This document shows, piece after piece, positions 31,176 to 39,279 of a stretch of 39,778 bases of DNA. The notes below the pieces were generated by a model, which saw only the letters and a program-made list of their open reading frames with translations, was not told the DNA's origin and made no database searches. The DNA comes from Gp6-AA40 sp035711805. GTDB lineage: Bacteria; Acidobacteriota; Vicinamibacteria; Vicinamibacterales; UBA2999. A program made the position numbers and the translations under genes. Every line of letters begins with the position of its first letter. Within the stretch, counting starts at the first letter, position 1. The stretch is from positions 1 through 39,778 of the forward strand of contig DASTBV010000043.1 in the NCBI GenBank assembly GCA_035711805.1. The letters are read 5' to 3'.

Positions 31176-32909
31176 TTACGGCAGAGCGAAGATATACACG
31201 TTCGCCGTCGCGCTCGGCTTCAGCTCAGGCGTCAGGCGGTTCGTCGATCCAGCGACGAGCGAGCCGCCGGTCGGGACTGCGATGTACTGCTTGCCGTCCA
31301 CGGCGTACGAGATCGGGTAACCACTCACGGGCGCGCCGAGGTTCACTTCCCACAGCACTTTGCCGGATCGATCGTCCCACGCGCGGAACACGCCGTTCGC
31401 ATCGCCGCCCATCACCAGACCACCGGCCGTGGCGACGAGCGACAGCATGCCGGCACGCTGCTCGTACTTCCACAGCGTCTTGCCCGTCTCGGCGGAGATT
31501 GCCCACACGCTGCCGATCTTCTCCGCGCCCTGTGGCTGCCCGGGCACGGGAATCACCGGCATCTGAAGACCGTAGACGGCCTTCGGATCGCGCGTATCGA
31601 CCGTCGTCCTGGCGTTCATGCAGGTGTTCTGCAGCGGGTAGAACATCACGTTGATATTCGGGTTGTATGCGCCAGCAGGCCAGTTCTTGCCGCCTGTCGC
31701 GCTCGGACAGACGACCTTCGATTCCTCCTTCTTGCTGAACGTCATTTCCGGGTTGACGGTGACCTTGCCGGTCGCGCCGTCGATGTTGCTGATGACGTTC
31801 TGCATCACCGTCGGGCGTGCCCACAGGAACTCACCCGTCCGGCGATCGAGCGTATACACGAGTCCGGTCTTGCCGGGGATGCCGGTGACGACCTTGCGCC
31901 TCTCGCCAGGCTTGATGCGCGGGTTGATCCACGGCACTTCCTTCGGGTCTGGAGCGACGGCTGTATCGACGAGGAGCCGCTCGAACGGATGATCGAGATC
32001 CCAGTGATCGACGACGTGCTGGAAGTACCACACCAGCTTGCCGGTGTCGGCGTTCAGGGCGAGCGTGGAGTTGTGATACAGGTGCTGCTTGTCATTGCCG
32101 CCGAGGACGAACTTCGGCGCCGGAATTGTGACCGACGTGCCGATGAGCACGAGGTTCGTTTCCGGGTCGTAGCTCGGCACCATCCACGAGCCGACGTGCC
32201 ACCGCTCGGTCTCGGGCACGTCACCCCAGGTCTCGTCCCCGGGTTCGCCTTTCCGCGGGATCGTGCGGAAGCGCCACACCTCTTTGCCGGTCTTCGCGTC
32301 GTGAGCCGTGACGATGCAGCCGTCGGCGGTCGCGCCGGGCTGACACTGGCGGCCGGTGACGACCTTGCCGTTGGCGATGATCGGTCCGCCGGTCGCCGAC
32401 GCGGGCGTCTTGGGCTCGAGGACCTTTGTCTCCCACACGAGCTTTCCGGTCTGCGCGTCGATGGCGTAGATCTGGTTGTCGCCGCTTGCATCGAGCAGCG
32501 TCGTCCCCCAAATCGCCATCGTCCGGTTGCGCATGCCGCCGCCTGACGGGCGCTTGTACTCCCACAGCAGCCCACCGGTCTTCGCGTCGTACGCCTGGAT
32601 GATGTCGCCGCTGTTGGGCAGATACATGATCCCTTTGTAGACGAGCGGCGTGGATTCCTGCTGCGCGCCGGTCATCGGCCGCGTCCACATCAGGCGAAGC
32701 TGCCGGACGTTGTTGCGGTTGATCTCGTTCAGGGGGCTGAAGCCCTGGCCGTCGAGGGTTCGCCGCCAGCTAAGCCAGTCGGCCGGATCCGGTTTCCACA
32801 GGAGCTCGTCCTCCACCGGCACGAACGGCTTTTGCGCGGCCTGCTGCGCCACCACCAGGCCGGACAGCACGACGAACAGGAACAGGGCAAGAAAAGAGAT
32901 GCGTTTCAT
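31176..32909 (-). CDS. PQQ-dependent alcohol dehydrogenase-like quinoprotein, exported
   Basis: 577 residues from ATG 32909 (MKRISFLALFLFVVLSGLVV, signal peptide). A longer frame to 33074 overlaps the divergent gene and is rejected. The eight-bladed quinoprotein pattern is clear: WLSWRRTLDGQGFSPLNEIN, IQAYDAKTGGLLWEYKRP, IYAIDAQTGKLVWETKV, VTAHDAKTGKEVWRFRTIP, TLALNADTGKLVWYFQHVVD, VWAISAETGKTLWKYEQRAG and VFRAWDDRSGKVLWEVNLGA. These are the tryptophan-docking repeats of methanol/ethanol dehydrogenases. GDETWGDVP and HWDLDHP match the active-site region. No C-terminal haem domain and no adjacent cysteine pair are visible. Substrate unknown. Confidence 0.9.
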   Translation of the reverse strand: MKRISFLALFLFVVLSGLVVAQQAAQKPFVPVEDELLWKPDPADWLSWRRTLDGQGFSPLNEINRNNVRQLRLMWTRPMTGAQQESTPLVYKGIMYLPNSGDIIQAYDAKTGGLLWEYKRPSGGGMRNRTMAIWGTTLLDASGDNQIYAIDAQTGKLVWETKVLEPKTPASATGGPIIANGKVVTGRQCQPGATADGCIVTAHDAKTGKEVWRFRTIPRKGEPGDETWGDVPETERWHVGSWMVPSYDPETNLVLIGTSVTIPAPKFVLGGNDKQHLYHNSTLALNADTGKLVWYFQHVVDHWDLDHPFERLLVDTAVAPDPKEVPWINPRIKPGERRKVVTGIPGKTGLVYTLDRRTGEFLWARPTVMQNVISNIDGATGKVTVNPEMTFSKKEESKVVCPSATGGKNWPAGAYNPNINVMFYPLQNTCMNARTTVDTRDPKAVYGLQMPVIPVPGQPQGAEKIGSVWAISAETGKTLWKYEQRAGMLSLVATAGGLVMGGDANGVFRAWDDRSGKVLWEVNLGAPVSGYPISYAVDGKQYIAVPTGGSLVAGSTNRLTPELKPSATANVYIFALP

Positions 32910-32957
32910 AGCGCGCGTATCTTCGCATACTCTGTTGCGGACGGTGTGCAGGACGGC

Positions 32958-33635
32958 ATGAGACGCGTTCTTTTTCTTGCGATTTCCAGCCTTCTGGTCA
33001 CGGCGGGAACCGCATTGGCGCAAAACGCCTATGTGGGCGCGACTCTGACGGGTGAGATCGTGCGTACAACCCACGTCGAAGCCGGGACGAACGATACGCG
33101 CGGTAGCGGGGAAGCCATCGGATTCGCCCTCCGGGTTGGCACCGCCCTCGGTTCGAGCTGGGGTGTCGAGTTGGAGTACGCGCGGCCGTCCGTGATCAAG
33201 AGGCAGGAAGAGCTGTTCTATCCGTTGCCCGTGTCGATGGTGCCGGAGCGTGCACTAGGTGCCATTCCTGGCGTCGTTCCTGATATCTATCCACCGATTT
33301 TCCCCATACCTCTAGCGATCGAAACGCGCGACCGTCACTCCGCGGTGTCAGCGGTTCTCTGGGCGAATCAGCGCGTGAGCGATCGCGTGGCGCTCGTGTA
33401 TCTCGGCGGTGTCGCGTTCAGCCGGTTCGAACGCGAATACGGTTATGCGTCGGACGGCCCGATCATTCTCTTCCCGGTGTCACGAACCATCCGGTATGGC
33501 GCGCATCCTGTCGTCGGCTTCGAATCGTGGATCGGCCTAACCGACCGCGTCACGCTGATGCCAGGTGTCCGCATGCGTGCGGTCGAAGACGGCTGGTCGA
33601 TCCGTCCGGCAGTAGGAATCGGCTGGAGCTTCTAG
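32958..33635 (+). CDS. Exported protein, probable outer-membrane beta-barrel
   Basis: 225 residues from ATG 32958 with AGGA at 32950-32953. Signal peptide MRRVLFLAISSLLVTAGTAL to AQ. The mature protein alternates short polar and hydrophobic strands: AYVGATLTGEIVR, IGFALRVGTALGSSWGVELE, HSAVSAVLWANQRVS, VALVYLGGVAFSRFE, PVVGFESWIGLTDRVTLMPG and SIRPAVGIGWSF. It ends in Phe, as outer-membrane barrels do. It is like the OmpA-type 8-strand barrel proteins but has no named match. Start codons of this gene and the PQQ dehydrogenase are 48 bases apart, divergent. Confidence 0.75.
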   Translation: MRRVLFLAISSLLVTAGTALAQNAYVGATLTGEIVRTTHVEAGTNDTRGSGEAIGFALRVGTALGSSWGVELEYARPSVIKRQEELFYPLPVSMVPERALGAIPGVVPDIYPPIFPIPLAIETRDRHSAVSAVLWANQRVSDRVALVYLGGVAFSRFEREYGYASDGPIILFPVSRTIRYGAHPVVGFESWIGLTDRVTLMPGVRMRAVEDGWSIRPAVGIGWSF

Positions 33636-33640
33636 CGACG

Positions 33641-33675
33641 AACTACCAACTACCAACTACCAACTACCAACTACG
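33641..33675. repeat. Tandem repeat at a convergent junction (7-bp unit AACTACC, five copies)
   Basis: Five consecutive 7-base units, the last with one change. The minus-strand reading supplies the stop codon (TAG, 33673-33671) of the receiver gene. No inverted arm is seen here. Confidence 0.8.
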
Positions 33676-34171
33676 AACTGCCATTCGGCGTTACGTACTG
33701 TTTGACGACCGCCAGCAGATCGTCGAAACGAAACGGCTTTTCGATCCAGGCGTCGGCGCGCAGCTGGGCTCGCACCGCTCCATCAGCTTCCGTGGCGCTG
33801 ACGACGACCGTTGGGATATTGGCCAGCTCCGGCGTCGTCAGCTGCTGCTCGCGCACGTCGGAACCGTCCAGCGCGCCCGGCATCCGCAGATCGAGGAGCA
33901 TGAGCGCGAAGCCGCGTGGGTCGGTGCGCAAATGGTCGAGGGCCTGTTCGCCCCCCGCGGCGTCGACGACCACGAACCCATGCAGCTCCAGCAGCTGCGC
34001 CAGCCCCTGACGGACATCGTCGCGGTCCTCGACCACGAGAATCGCGCCGCGCCGGGGTGGGCGCTCAGCGGTGGGAAGGGCGTCCAAAGGACGAGAAGAA
34101 ATTTCCGCGTCCACTGTATTGACCTGTGGCACGAGGCGCCGGCCTCGAGCCCTGGCGCCCGAAGGCTCCAT
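33671..34171 (-). CDS. Single-domain response regulator (receiver protein)
   Basis: 166 residues. A receiver domain occupies about 43-160: AILVVEDRDDVRQGLAQLLE with the acidic pair, phospho-acceptor Asp94 in MLLDLRMPG, Ser125 in VVVSATEAD and Lys145 in WIEKPFRFDDLL. No output domain follows. The first 40 residues look disordered, so the true start may be later, e.g. a GTG near residue 14 or 20. It is the third gene of the sigma factor/kinase operon, 41 bases after the kinase, and may connect phosphorelay input to that module. The stop codon falls in a tandem repeat. Confidence 0.88.
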   Translation of the reverse strand: MEPSGARARGRRLVPQVNTVDAEISSRPLDALPTAERPPRRGAILVVEDRDDVRQGLAQLLELHGFVVVDAAGGEQALDHLRTDPRGFALMLLDLRMPGALDGSDVREQQLTTPELANIPTVVVSATEADGAVRAQLRADAWIEKPFRFDDLLAVVKQYVTPNGSS

Positions 34172-34197
34172 AGTTCGTGCCAGTGTCCTCGCCGAAG

Positions 34198-34226
34198 GTG
34201 GCGCGGACCTTGTTAGGTCCGCGTCA
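34198..34226 (-). repeat. REP-like palindrome, family 2, copy 2
   Basis: Reverse complement of 453-481 with one difference. The kinase stop TAA (34215-34213) is in its loop; the variant base in the other copy would give TGA at the same place, so either version ends the frame. Confidence 0.75.
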
Positions 34227-35640
34227 TGGTGGAATTACGGAACGCTGCCCGGGCCGTGGCACGCTCGATGATGAGAAACGCGATGGCCGCGCCCACCGCC
34301 ACAGCCACGAGCACGATTGCGACGGGCGATCGGTCCTCGCCGACGACGATTCCGCTGACGGCCAGCGCGCCGACGAACACCCAGTCTGCCGCCCTGATCC
34401 ACCTGGCTGTACGGCGCCGCGCCCATCGCAGCTCCGACGGATAGAACCGCGACGTGAACCACAGATGAAGCCGCAGAATCGTCGCGACGATCACCGCGAT
34501 CAGAGTGCCGAAGAACAACGCACCTCCGATGCGGCCCCCGATAATCGTGCGCGCGTTCCAGGCGGGCCAGATCATCAACCAGTACACGGCCGCCGTAGTG
34601 GCCTGATGAAACTCCCACCACCAGCGCGGCGAACCGACGTCGGTGGCGTCGCCGTCTGCCGGTGGCGGAGCCGTCGTCTCGTCTGCAACGAGCGCCGCGC
34701 GCAATTCGCGGCCGGATGGATAGCGGCCCTGCGGATCGGGATCGACGCACCTGGCGATGATGGCGGCTAATCGCGCCGGTATAACCCCTCCGGGGGAGTG
34801 GTCCAGCGGATGCCGTCCGGTCAGCATTTCGTTGAAGACGATTCCGAACGCGTAGACGTCGGCAGCCGGCGTCACGACTCCGCCGGCGAGTTGTTCCGGT
34901 GCCATGTATCCCGGCGTGCCCACTCCGGTGCTGGTTGCTCTCAGGCGGGCCGCTTCAGGCGGCTGGATGCGTGCGATGCCGAAATCGACGACCTTCACGA
35001 TTCCGCCGGGTGTGACGACGATGTTTTCGGGTTTCAGATCGCGATGGATGACGCCGGCCTCGTGCGCGGCGGCCAGCGCCTCGGCGATTTGTGTGGCCAT
35101 CGCACGCGCACGCCGCGATTCGAGGGGACCGCGGCTCAACAGCGTCCGCAGCGTCTCGCCAGGAACGTACTCCGACACGATGACGAGATGACCATCGATC
35201 TCGCCGAACACGTAGACAGTGGCAACACCGGTGTGTGCGATCGTTGCCGCCGCGCGCGCCTCGCGCGCCAGCCGCTCGCGCAGGCGGATGTCCGCTGCCA
35301 GGATCGGCGGCAACGTTTTGATTGCCACCGAGCGCCCGAGATTGTCCTCGGCCTGATAGACGATCCCCATGCCGCCGCGTCCGATTTCACGCAGGATGCG
35401 ATACGACCCGAGAGTGGTTCCTTCCGGAAGCGCGTCGAGATCAGCGGGATCGATGCGTGCGGGCTGTTCGAGAAAGCCGTCGTCCGGGGCTTCGTGGGCG
35501 TCGAGCAGCGCTTCGACCTCGAGCAGCAGCGCCGCATCGTCGCCGCACGTCTGACGGACCCAGGCGCGACGGCCTTCGATCGGCTGGGCGAGCGCGCCGT
35601 CGAAGACCTGCTGGAGCCGCTTGAATTGCGAGGAGTTCAT
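34213..35640 (-). CDS. Membrane Ser/Thr protein kinase
   Basis: 475 residues from ATG 35640, which overlaps the sigma factor stop (ATGA). The kinase domain (about 78-345) is complete: glycine loop IGRGGMGIVYQA (87-98), Lys108 in SVAIKTL, HRDLKPEN (199-206), DFG (219-221) and APE (247-249). The first 70 residues contain the helical segment often found at the start of acidobacterial kinases with an ECF sigma partner (RVQQ-like LQQVFDGALA). The C-terminal 130 residues have about four membrane helices, including GGALFFGTLIAVIVATILRL and SPVAIVLVAVAVGAAIAFLI. Probable role: phosphorylating targets linked to the sigma factor. Confidence 0.93.
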   Translation of the reverse strand: MNSSQFKRLQQVFDGALAQPIEGRRAWVRQTCGDDAALLLEVEALLDAHEAPDDGFLEQPARIDPADLDALPEGTTLGSYRILREIGRGGMGIVYQAEDNLGRSVAIKTLPPILAADIRLRERLAREARAAATIAHTGVATVYVFGEIDGHLVIVSEYVPGETLRTLLSRGPLESRRARAMATQIAEALAAAHEAGVIHRDLKPENIVVTPGGIVKVVDFGIARIQPPEAARLRATSTGVGTPGYMAPEQLAGGVVTPAADVYAFGIVFNEMLTGRHPLDHSPGGVIPARLAAIIARCVDPDPQGRYPSGRELRAALVADETTAPPPADGDATDVGSPRWWWEFHQATTAAVYWLMIWPAWNARTIIGGRIGGALFFGTLIAVIVATILRLHLWFTSRFYPSELRWARRRTARWIRAADWVFVGALAVSGIVVGEDRSPVAIVLVAVAVGAAIAFLIIERATARAAFRNSTMTRT

Positions 35641-36185
35641 GGGCCCTGCTGGCTCAGCTCCTTTTTCAGCCATGCTCGCGCCATGGCCCAATGGCGCTTG
35701 ACGGTTGCCGGCGATGAACCGAGCGCGTCGGCTGTCTCCTCGACCGTGAGCCCGCCGAAGTAGCGCAGTTCGACGATGCGCGCCTGTTCCGCGTCGAGCG
35801 CGGCGAGACGGGTCAGCGCTTCGTCGAGCGCCAGTACGTCGATGTCCATTGGCGTGCTGGCTGCGTCGAGATTCCTGTCGTCGAGCGTGATGCGATGGGG
35901 GGCGCCGCCGCGTTTGGCGGCGTTCCGTCTGCGCGCCTTCTCGACCAGGATCTGCCGCATCGACAGCGCGGCAATCGCGACGAAGTGGGTCCTGTTGGCG
36001 AATTCGCGCGGCCGTTCGTTGGCGAGGCGCACGTACGCTTCGTTGACGAGCGCCGTGGCCTGCAGCGTCTGCCCCGCGCGTTCACGGCGGATATAACGAT
36101 CCGCGATTCGGCGCAGCTCGTCATACACGAGCGGCATCAGGTCGTGATGCCGCCCGCCCTGAGCGCCGTCGAAGGACCCGCTCAC
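35637..36185 (-). CDS. ECF RNA polymerase sigma factor (acidobacterial kinase-linked type)
   Basis: 182 residues. Region 2 holds LMPLVYDELRRIADRYIRRE followed by LQATALVNEAYVRLAN. Region 4 holds LDAEQARIVELRYFGGLTVE then ETADALGSSPATVKRHWAMA, a helix-turn-helix. Length, the HHDLMPLVYDELR start and the RRNAAKRGGAPHRITLDD linker fit the ECF group that is usually encoded next to a Ser/Thr kinase in acidobacteria and planctomycetes. Here the stop overlaps the kinase start, confirming one transcript. No anti-sigma factor gene is present, so control by the kinase is the likely mode, by inference. Confidence 0.93.
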   Translation of the reverse strand: MSGSFDGAQGGRHHDLMPLVYDELRRIADRYIRRERAGQTLQATALVNEAYVRLANERPREFANRTHFVAIAALSMRQILVEKARRRNAAKRGGAPHRITLDDRNLDAASTPMDIDVLALDEALTRLAALDAEQARIVELRYFGGLTVEETADALGSSPATVKRHWAMARAWLKKELSQQGP

Positions 36186-36194
36186 GCAAAGATT

Positions 36195-36461
36195 CTACGT
36201 TAGTCGACTCGCAGCGCACGCCCAACGCCGGCGTCTGCAGGAACAGCTGTTGGCCGTCACGTGTGATGGCAATCGAAGTGCCGTCCACGTGATCGATCGC
36301 AAAATCTCGTTCAGCAGCGCATCGCCTCCGTCGCCATTGGCCATGACAACCGCACCACGGCCCGTGTATGCGTAGGCAAACAGCATCGTCCGGAAGCCGT
36401 CGTTGGCACCGCTATGACTGAACACTGCGCTCACAAGCAGCGCCGGCGTGTGACGGCTCAT
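36195..36461 (-). pseudogene. Remnant of a beta-lactamase-family serine hydrolase, with frameshift
   Basis: FSHSGANDGFRTMLFAYAYT then GRGAVVMANGDGGDALLNEI is the C-terminal part of class C beta-lactamase-like hydrolases (the HxG motif region). After LRSI the frame turns to arginine-rich noise, while another frame continues with GTSIAITRDGQQLFLQTPAL, the style of the domain that follows in these proteins. So there is a frameshift plus loss of the connecting part, and no upstream serine hydrolase domain. A decayed gene end, directly upstream of the sigma factor. Confidence 0.6.
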
Positions 36462-36492
36462 GAAGTGGCGCGATGCATCGGTCTGCGCCTTC

Positions 36493-37005
36493 TCACGTCC
36501 TCTGAATGGCGATGGAGTTGATGACGATGTCCTTCAGTGGCCGGTCGCGGTCGCCGGTCGGCGTGCTGCCGATTTTCCGGACGACATCCATTCCCTCGAC
36601 CACTTCGCCGAAGACCGAATGGCGATCGTCGAGGTGCGGCGTCGGCCCGAGCGTGATGAAGAACTGTCCGCCGTTGGTGTTGGGCCCGCGATTGGCCATC
36701 GACAGGATCCCAGCCTTGTTGTGCCGCGCCTTCGGGTGGAACTCATCCGCGAAGGTGTAACCCGGGCCGCCGATCCCCTGGCCCAGCGGGTCGCCGCCCT
36801 GAATCATGAATCCGTCGATCACGCGATGAAAGATCACGCCGTCGTAATACGGCTGACGCACTTTCCGATTATTTCGCGGGTCGGTCCACTCCCTCGTGCC
36901 CTCGGCGAGCCCGACGAAGTTCTCAACAGTCTTGGGCGCTTCCTGATCGAACAGCCGCGCCGTGAAGGTGCCTTCGGTGGTGACAAACGTCGCAAGAACG
37001 GGCAT
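36493..37005 (-). CDS. Cyclophilin-type peptidyl-prolyl cis-trans isomerase, cytosolic
   Basis: 170 residues without signal peptide. Family landmarks: TARLFDQEAPKTVENFVGLA, YYDGVIFHRVIDGFMIQGGD with the catalytic-site His-Arg, GPNTNGGQFFITLGPTPHLD and HSVFGEVVEGMDVV. It resembles PpiB-type enzymes, which speed proline isomerisation during folding. A small insertion (REWTDPRNNRKVRQP, about 38-52) is common in this subgroup. It is divergent from glgB, with 28 bases between start codons; no link in function is apparent. Confidence 0.93.
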   Translation of the reverse strand: MPVLATFVTTEGTFTARLFDQEAPKTVENFVGLAEGTREWTDPRNNRKVRQPYYDGVIFHRVIDGFMIQGGDPLGQGIGGPGYTFADEFHPKARHNKAGILSMANRGPNTNGGQFFITLGPTPHLDDRHSVFGEVVEGMDVVRKIGSTPTGDRDRPLKDIVINSIAIQRT

Positions 37006-37033
37006 CCGCCAGAGAATACTCTAGAATTTTCCT

Positions 37034-39244
37034 ATGAGCCGCGCCGTTCCCAGCCGCGAAGACGAGCAGCTCGACGCGGTGGCCGCGGGCACCTGCGACG
37101 ATCCGTTCGCCGTTCTCGGCCGACACGAGGTCCGGCGCAGCGGCCGGCCGGCGGTCGTCGTCCGCACGATGCAGCCCGCCGCCTCGCAGGTGGAGCTGGT
37201 GACGCCGGACGGCGTCACGGCGATGGAACGGCGCCGCGGTGCCGGTCTGTTCGAGGCCACGGTCGCGCTGCCGGATATACTGACCGACTTCGCCTACCGG
37301 CTGCGCGTCCACGAAGGATCGAACGTTCGCGAGATCCTCGACCCGTACCAGTTCGGCCAGATCCTCACCGACTTCGACCTTCATCTGTTCAGCGAAGGCA
37401 CGCACTATCGGGCGTGGGAGAAATTCGGCTCGCACCGGATTACGGTCGATGGCGTCTCCGGCGTGCATTTCGCCGTGTGGGCTCCGAACGCCCAGCGCGT
37501 GAGCGTCGTCGGCGATTTCAACCGATGGGATGGACGCGTGCACCCGCTGCGGCGTCTCGTGCCGTCCGGGGTGTGGGAGATCTTCATCCCTGATTTGCCG
37601 GACGGCGCCTGCTACAAATACGAAGTCCGAACCGTGGCCGGACACCTGCTCGAGAAGGCCGATCCGTACGGGCAGCGCTTCGAGGTGCCGCCGAACAGCG
37701 CCTCGGTGATCTGGAGCGGTGACCGCTACGAATGGGGCGACGCCGGGTGGCTCCACGATCGCCCGTCGTTCGGTGGCTGGAACGAACGGCCGATGTCGGT
37801 CTACGAGGTGCACCTCGGATCGTGGCGCCGGGTGCCCGAACAGGGAAACCGCTATCTGACGTATCGCGAGCTCGCCGACACGCTCGTGCCGTACGTGCGC
37901 GAAATGGGCTACACCCACATCGAGCTGATGCCGGTGATGGAGCATCCGTTCTCGGGCTCGTGGGGGTACCAGGTGATCGGGTTTTTCGCGCCGACCAGCC
38001 GGTTCGGCTCGCCGGATGATTTCCGCTACTTCGTCGACCAGTGTCACCGGCACGGCGTCGGCGTGATCCTCGACTGGGTGCCGGGCCACTTTCCCAAGGA
38101 TCAGCACGGTCTCGCGCAGTTCGACGGGACGTCGCTGTACGAGCATGCCGACCCGCGCCGCGGAGAGCACCGGGACTGGGGGACGCTCATCTTCAATTAC
38201 GGGCGGAACGAAGTACGGACGTTTCTGATGAGCAACGCTCTCTACTGGCTCGAGGAATTCCACATCGACGGGCTTCGCGTCGATGCGGTGGCGTCGATGC
38301 TCTATCTGGATTACTCGCGCCGCCACGGCGAGTGGATTCCGAATCAGTACGGCGGCCGCGAGAACCTGGAGGCCGTGTCGTTCCTGCAGCAGTTGAACAC
38401 CGAGACCCACGGACGGGTGCCCGGCACGATTACGCTGGCCGAGGAATCGACCTCATGGCCGGCGGTCAGTCGGCCCACCTATGTGGGCGGGCTCGGCTTC
38501 ACCTACAAATGGAACATGGGCTGGATGCACGACATGCTGCAGTACGTGCAGGAAAACCCCGTCCATCGACGCTGGCATCACGGACAGATCACGTTCTCGA
38601 TGCTCTACGCGTTCACCGAAAACTTCGTGCTGCCGTTCTCGCACGACGAAGTCGTGCACGGCAAGCGCGCGATGCTGGACAAGATGCCGGGCGATCTCTG
38701 GCAGAAGCATGCGACGCTGCGCGCGCTCTACGGCTACATGTTCGGCCATCCCGGCAAGAAGCTGCTGTTCATGGGGAGCGAATTCGGCCAGTGGCGCGAG
38801 TGGAATGTCGAGTCCAGCCTCGACTGGCATCTGCTCGACGAGCCGCTGCATCAGGGCCTCCAGCGGTGGGTGCAGGACCTCAATCACACCTATCAGCGCG
38901 AGCCGTCGCTGCACCAGGTTGATTTCGAGCCGGCGGGCTTCAGCTGGATCGATTGCAACGACAACGAGAACAGCGTCGTCTCGTTCATCCGGCGCGGCCG
39001 GAATCCGCAGGACTTCACCGTGGTGCTCGTGAACTTCACGCCGGTGCCGCGACCGGGTTACCGGTTCGGCGTTCCGGAGGACGGCTGGTATCGGGAACTG
39101 CTCAACAGCGATGGCGCGATGTACGGCGGGAGCAACATGGGCAACGGTGGGGGAGTGATGGCGGACGATCAGCCATCACACGGCTTCGACCACTCGCTCA
39201 CCGTCACCGTGCCGCCGCTCGGATTCGTGATGTTCAAAAGATAG
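37034..39244 (+). CDS. glgB: 1,4-alpha-glucan branching enzyme
   Basis: 736 residues, normal length. It makes the alpha-1,6 branches of glycogen. Domains: an N-terminal module (about 15-115, DDPFAVLGRHEVR), a CBM48 module (about 125-220, GVHFAVWAPNAQRVSVVGDF then NRWDG), a GH13 barrel and an all-beta end. Catalytic-site blocks are complete: nucleophile Asp in DGLRVDAVASMLYLDYSR (near 416), acid Glu in TLAEESTSWPAV (near 470) and the third Asp in LPFSHDEVVHGK (near 538). HPFSGSWGYQVIGFFAPTSR is also typical. No other glycogen gene is adjacent. The stop codon lies in the repeat that follows. Confidence 0.96.
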   Translation: MSRAVPSREDEQLDAVAAGTCDDPFAVLGRHEVRRSGRPAVVVRTMQPAASQVELVTPDGVTAMERRRGAGLFEATVALPDILTDFAYRLRVHEGSNVREILDPYQFGQILTDFDLHLFSEGTHYRAWEKFGSHRITVDGVSGVHFAVWAPNAQRVSVVGDFNRWDGRVHPLRRLVPSGVWEIFIPDLPDGACYKYEVRTVAGHLLEKADPYGQRFEVPPNSASVIWSGDRYEWGDAGWLHDRPSFGGWNERPMSVYEVHLGSWRRVPEQGNRYLTYRELADTLVPYVREMGYTHIELMPVMEHPFSGSWGYQVIGFFAPTSRFGSPDDFRYFVDQCHRHGVGVILDWVPGHFPKDQHGLAQFDGTSLYEHADPRRGEHRDWGTLIFNYGRNEVRTFLMSNALYWLEEFHIDGLRVDAVASMLYLDYSRRHGEWIPNQYGGRENLEAVSFLQQLNTETHGRVPGTITLAEESTSWPAVSRPTYVGGLGFTYKWNMGWMHDMLQYVQENPVHRRWHHGQITFSMLYAFTENFVLPFSHDEVVHGKRAMLDKMPGDLWQKHATLRALYGYMFGHPGKKLLFMGSEFGQWREWNVESSLDWHLLDEPLHQGLQRWVQDLNHTYQREPSLHQVDFEPAGFSWIDCNDNENSVVSFIRRGRNPQDFTVVLVNFTPVPRPGYRFGVPEDGWYRELLNSDGAMYGGSNMGNGGGVMADDQPSHGFDHSLTVTVPPLGFVMFKR

Positions 39245-39279
39245 CTGGATAGCTGGATAGTTAGCTGACTATCCAACTA
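39241..39279. repeat. Tandem/inverted repeat at a convergent junction (8-bp unit)
   Basis: Units of ATAGCTGG are repeated, and arms 39250-39261 and 39268-39279 pair over 12 bp with one mismatch. The element contains both stop codons of the converging genes: TAG 39242-39244 (glgB) and TAG 39279-39277 (sugar dehydrogenase). Confidence 0.75.
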
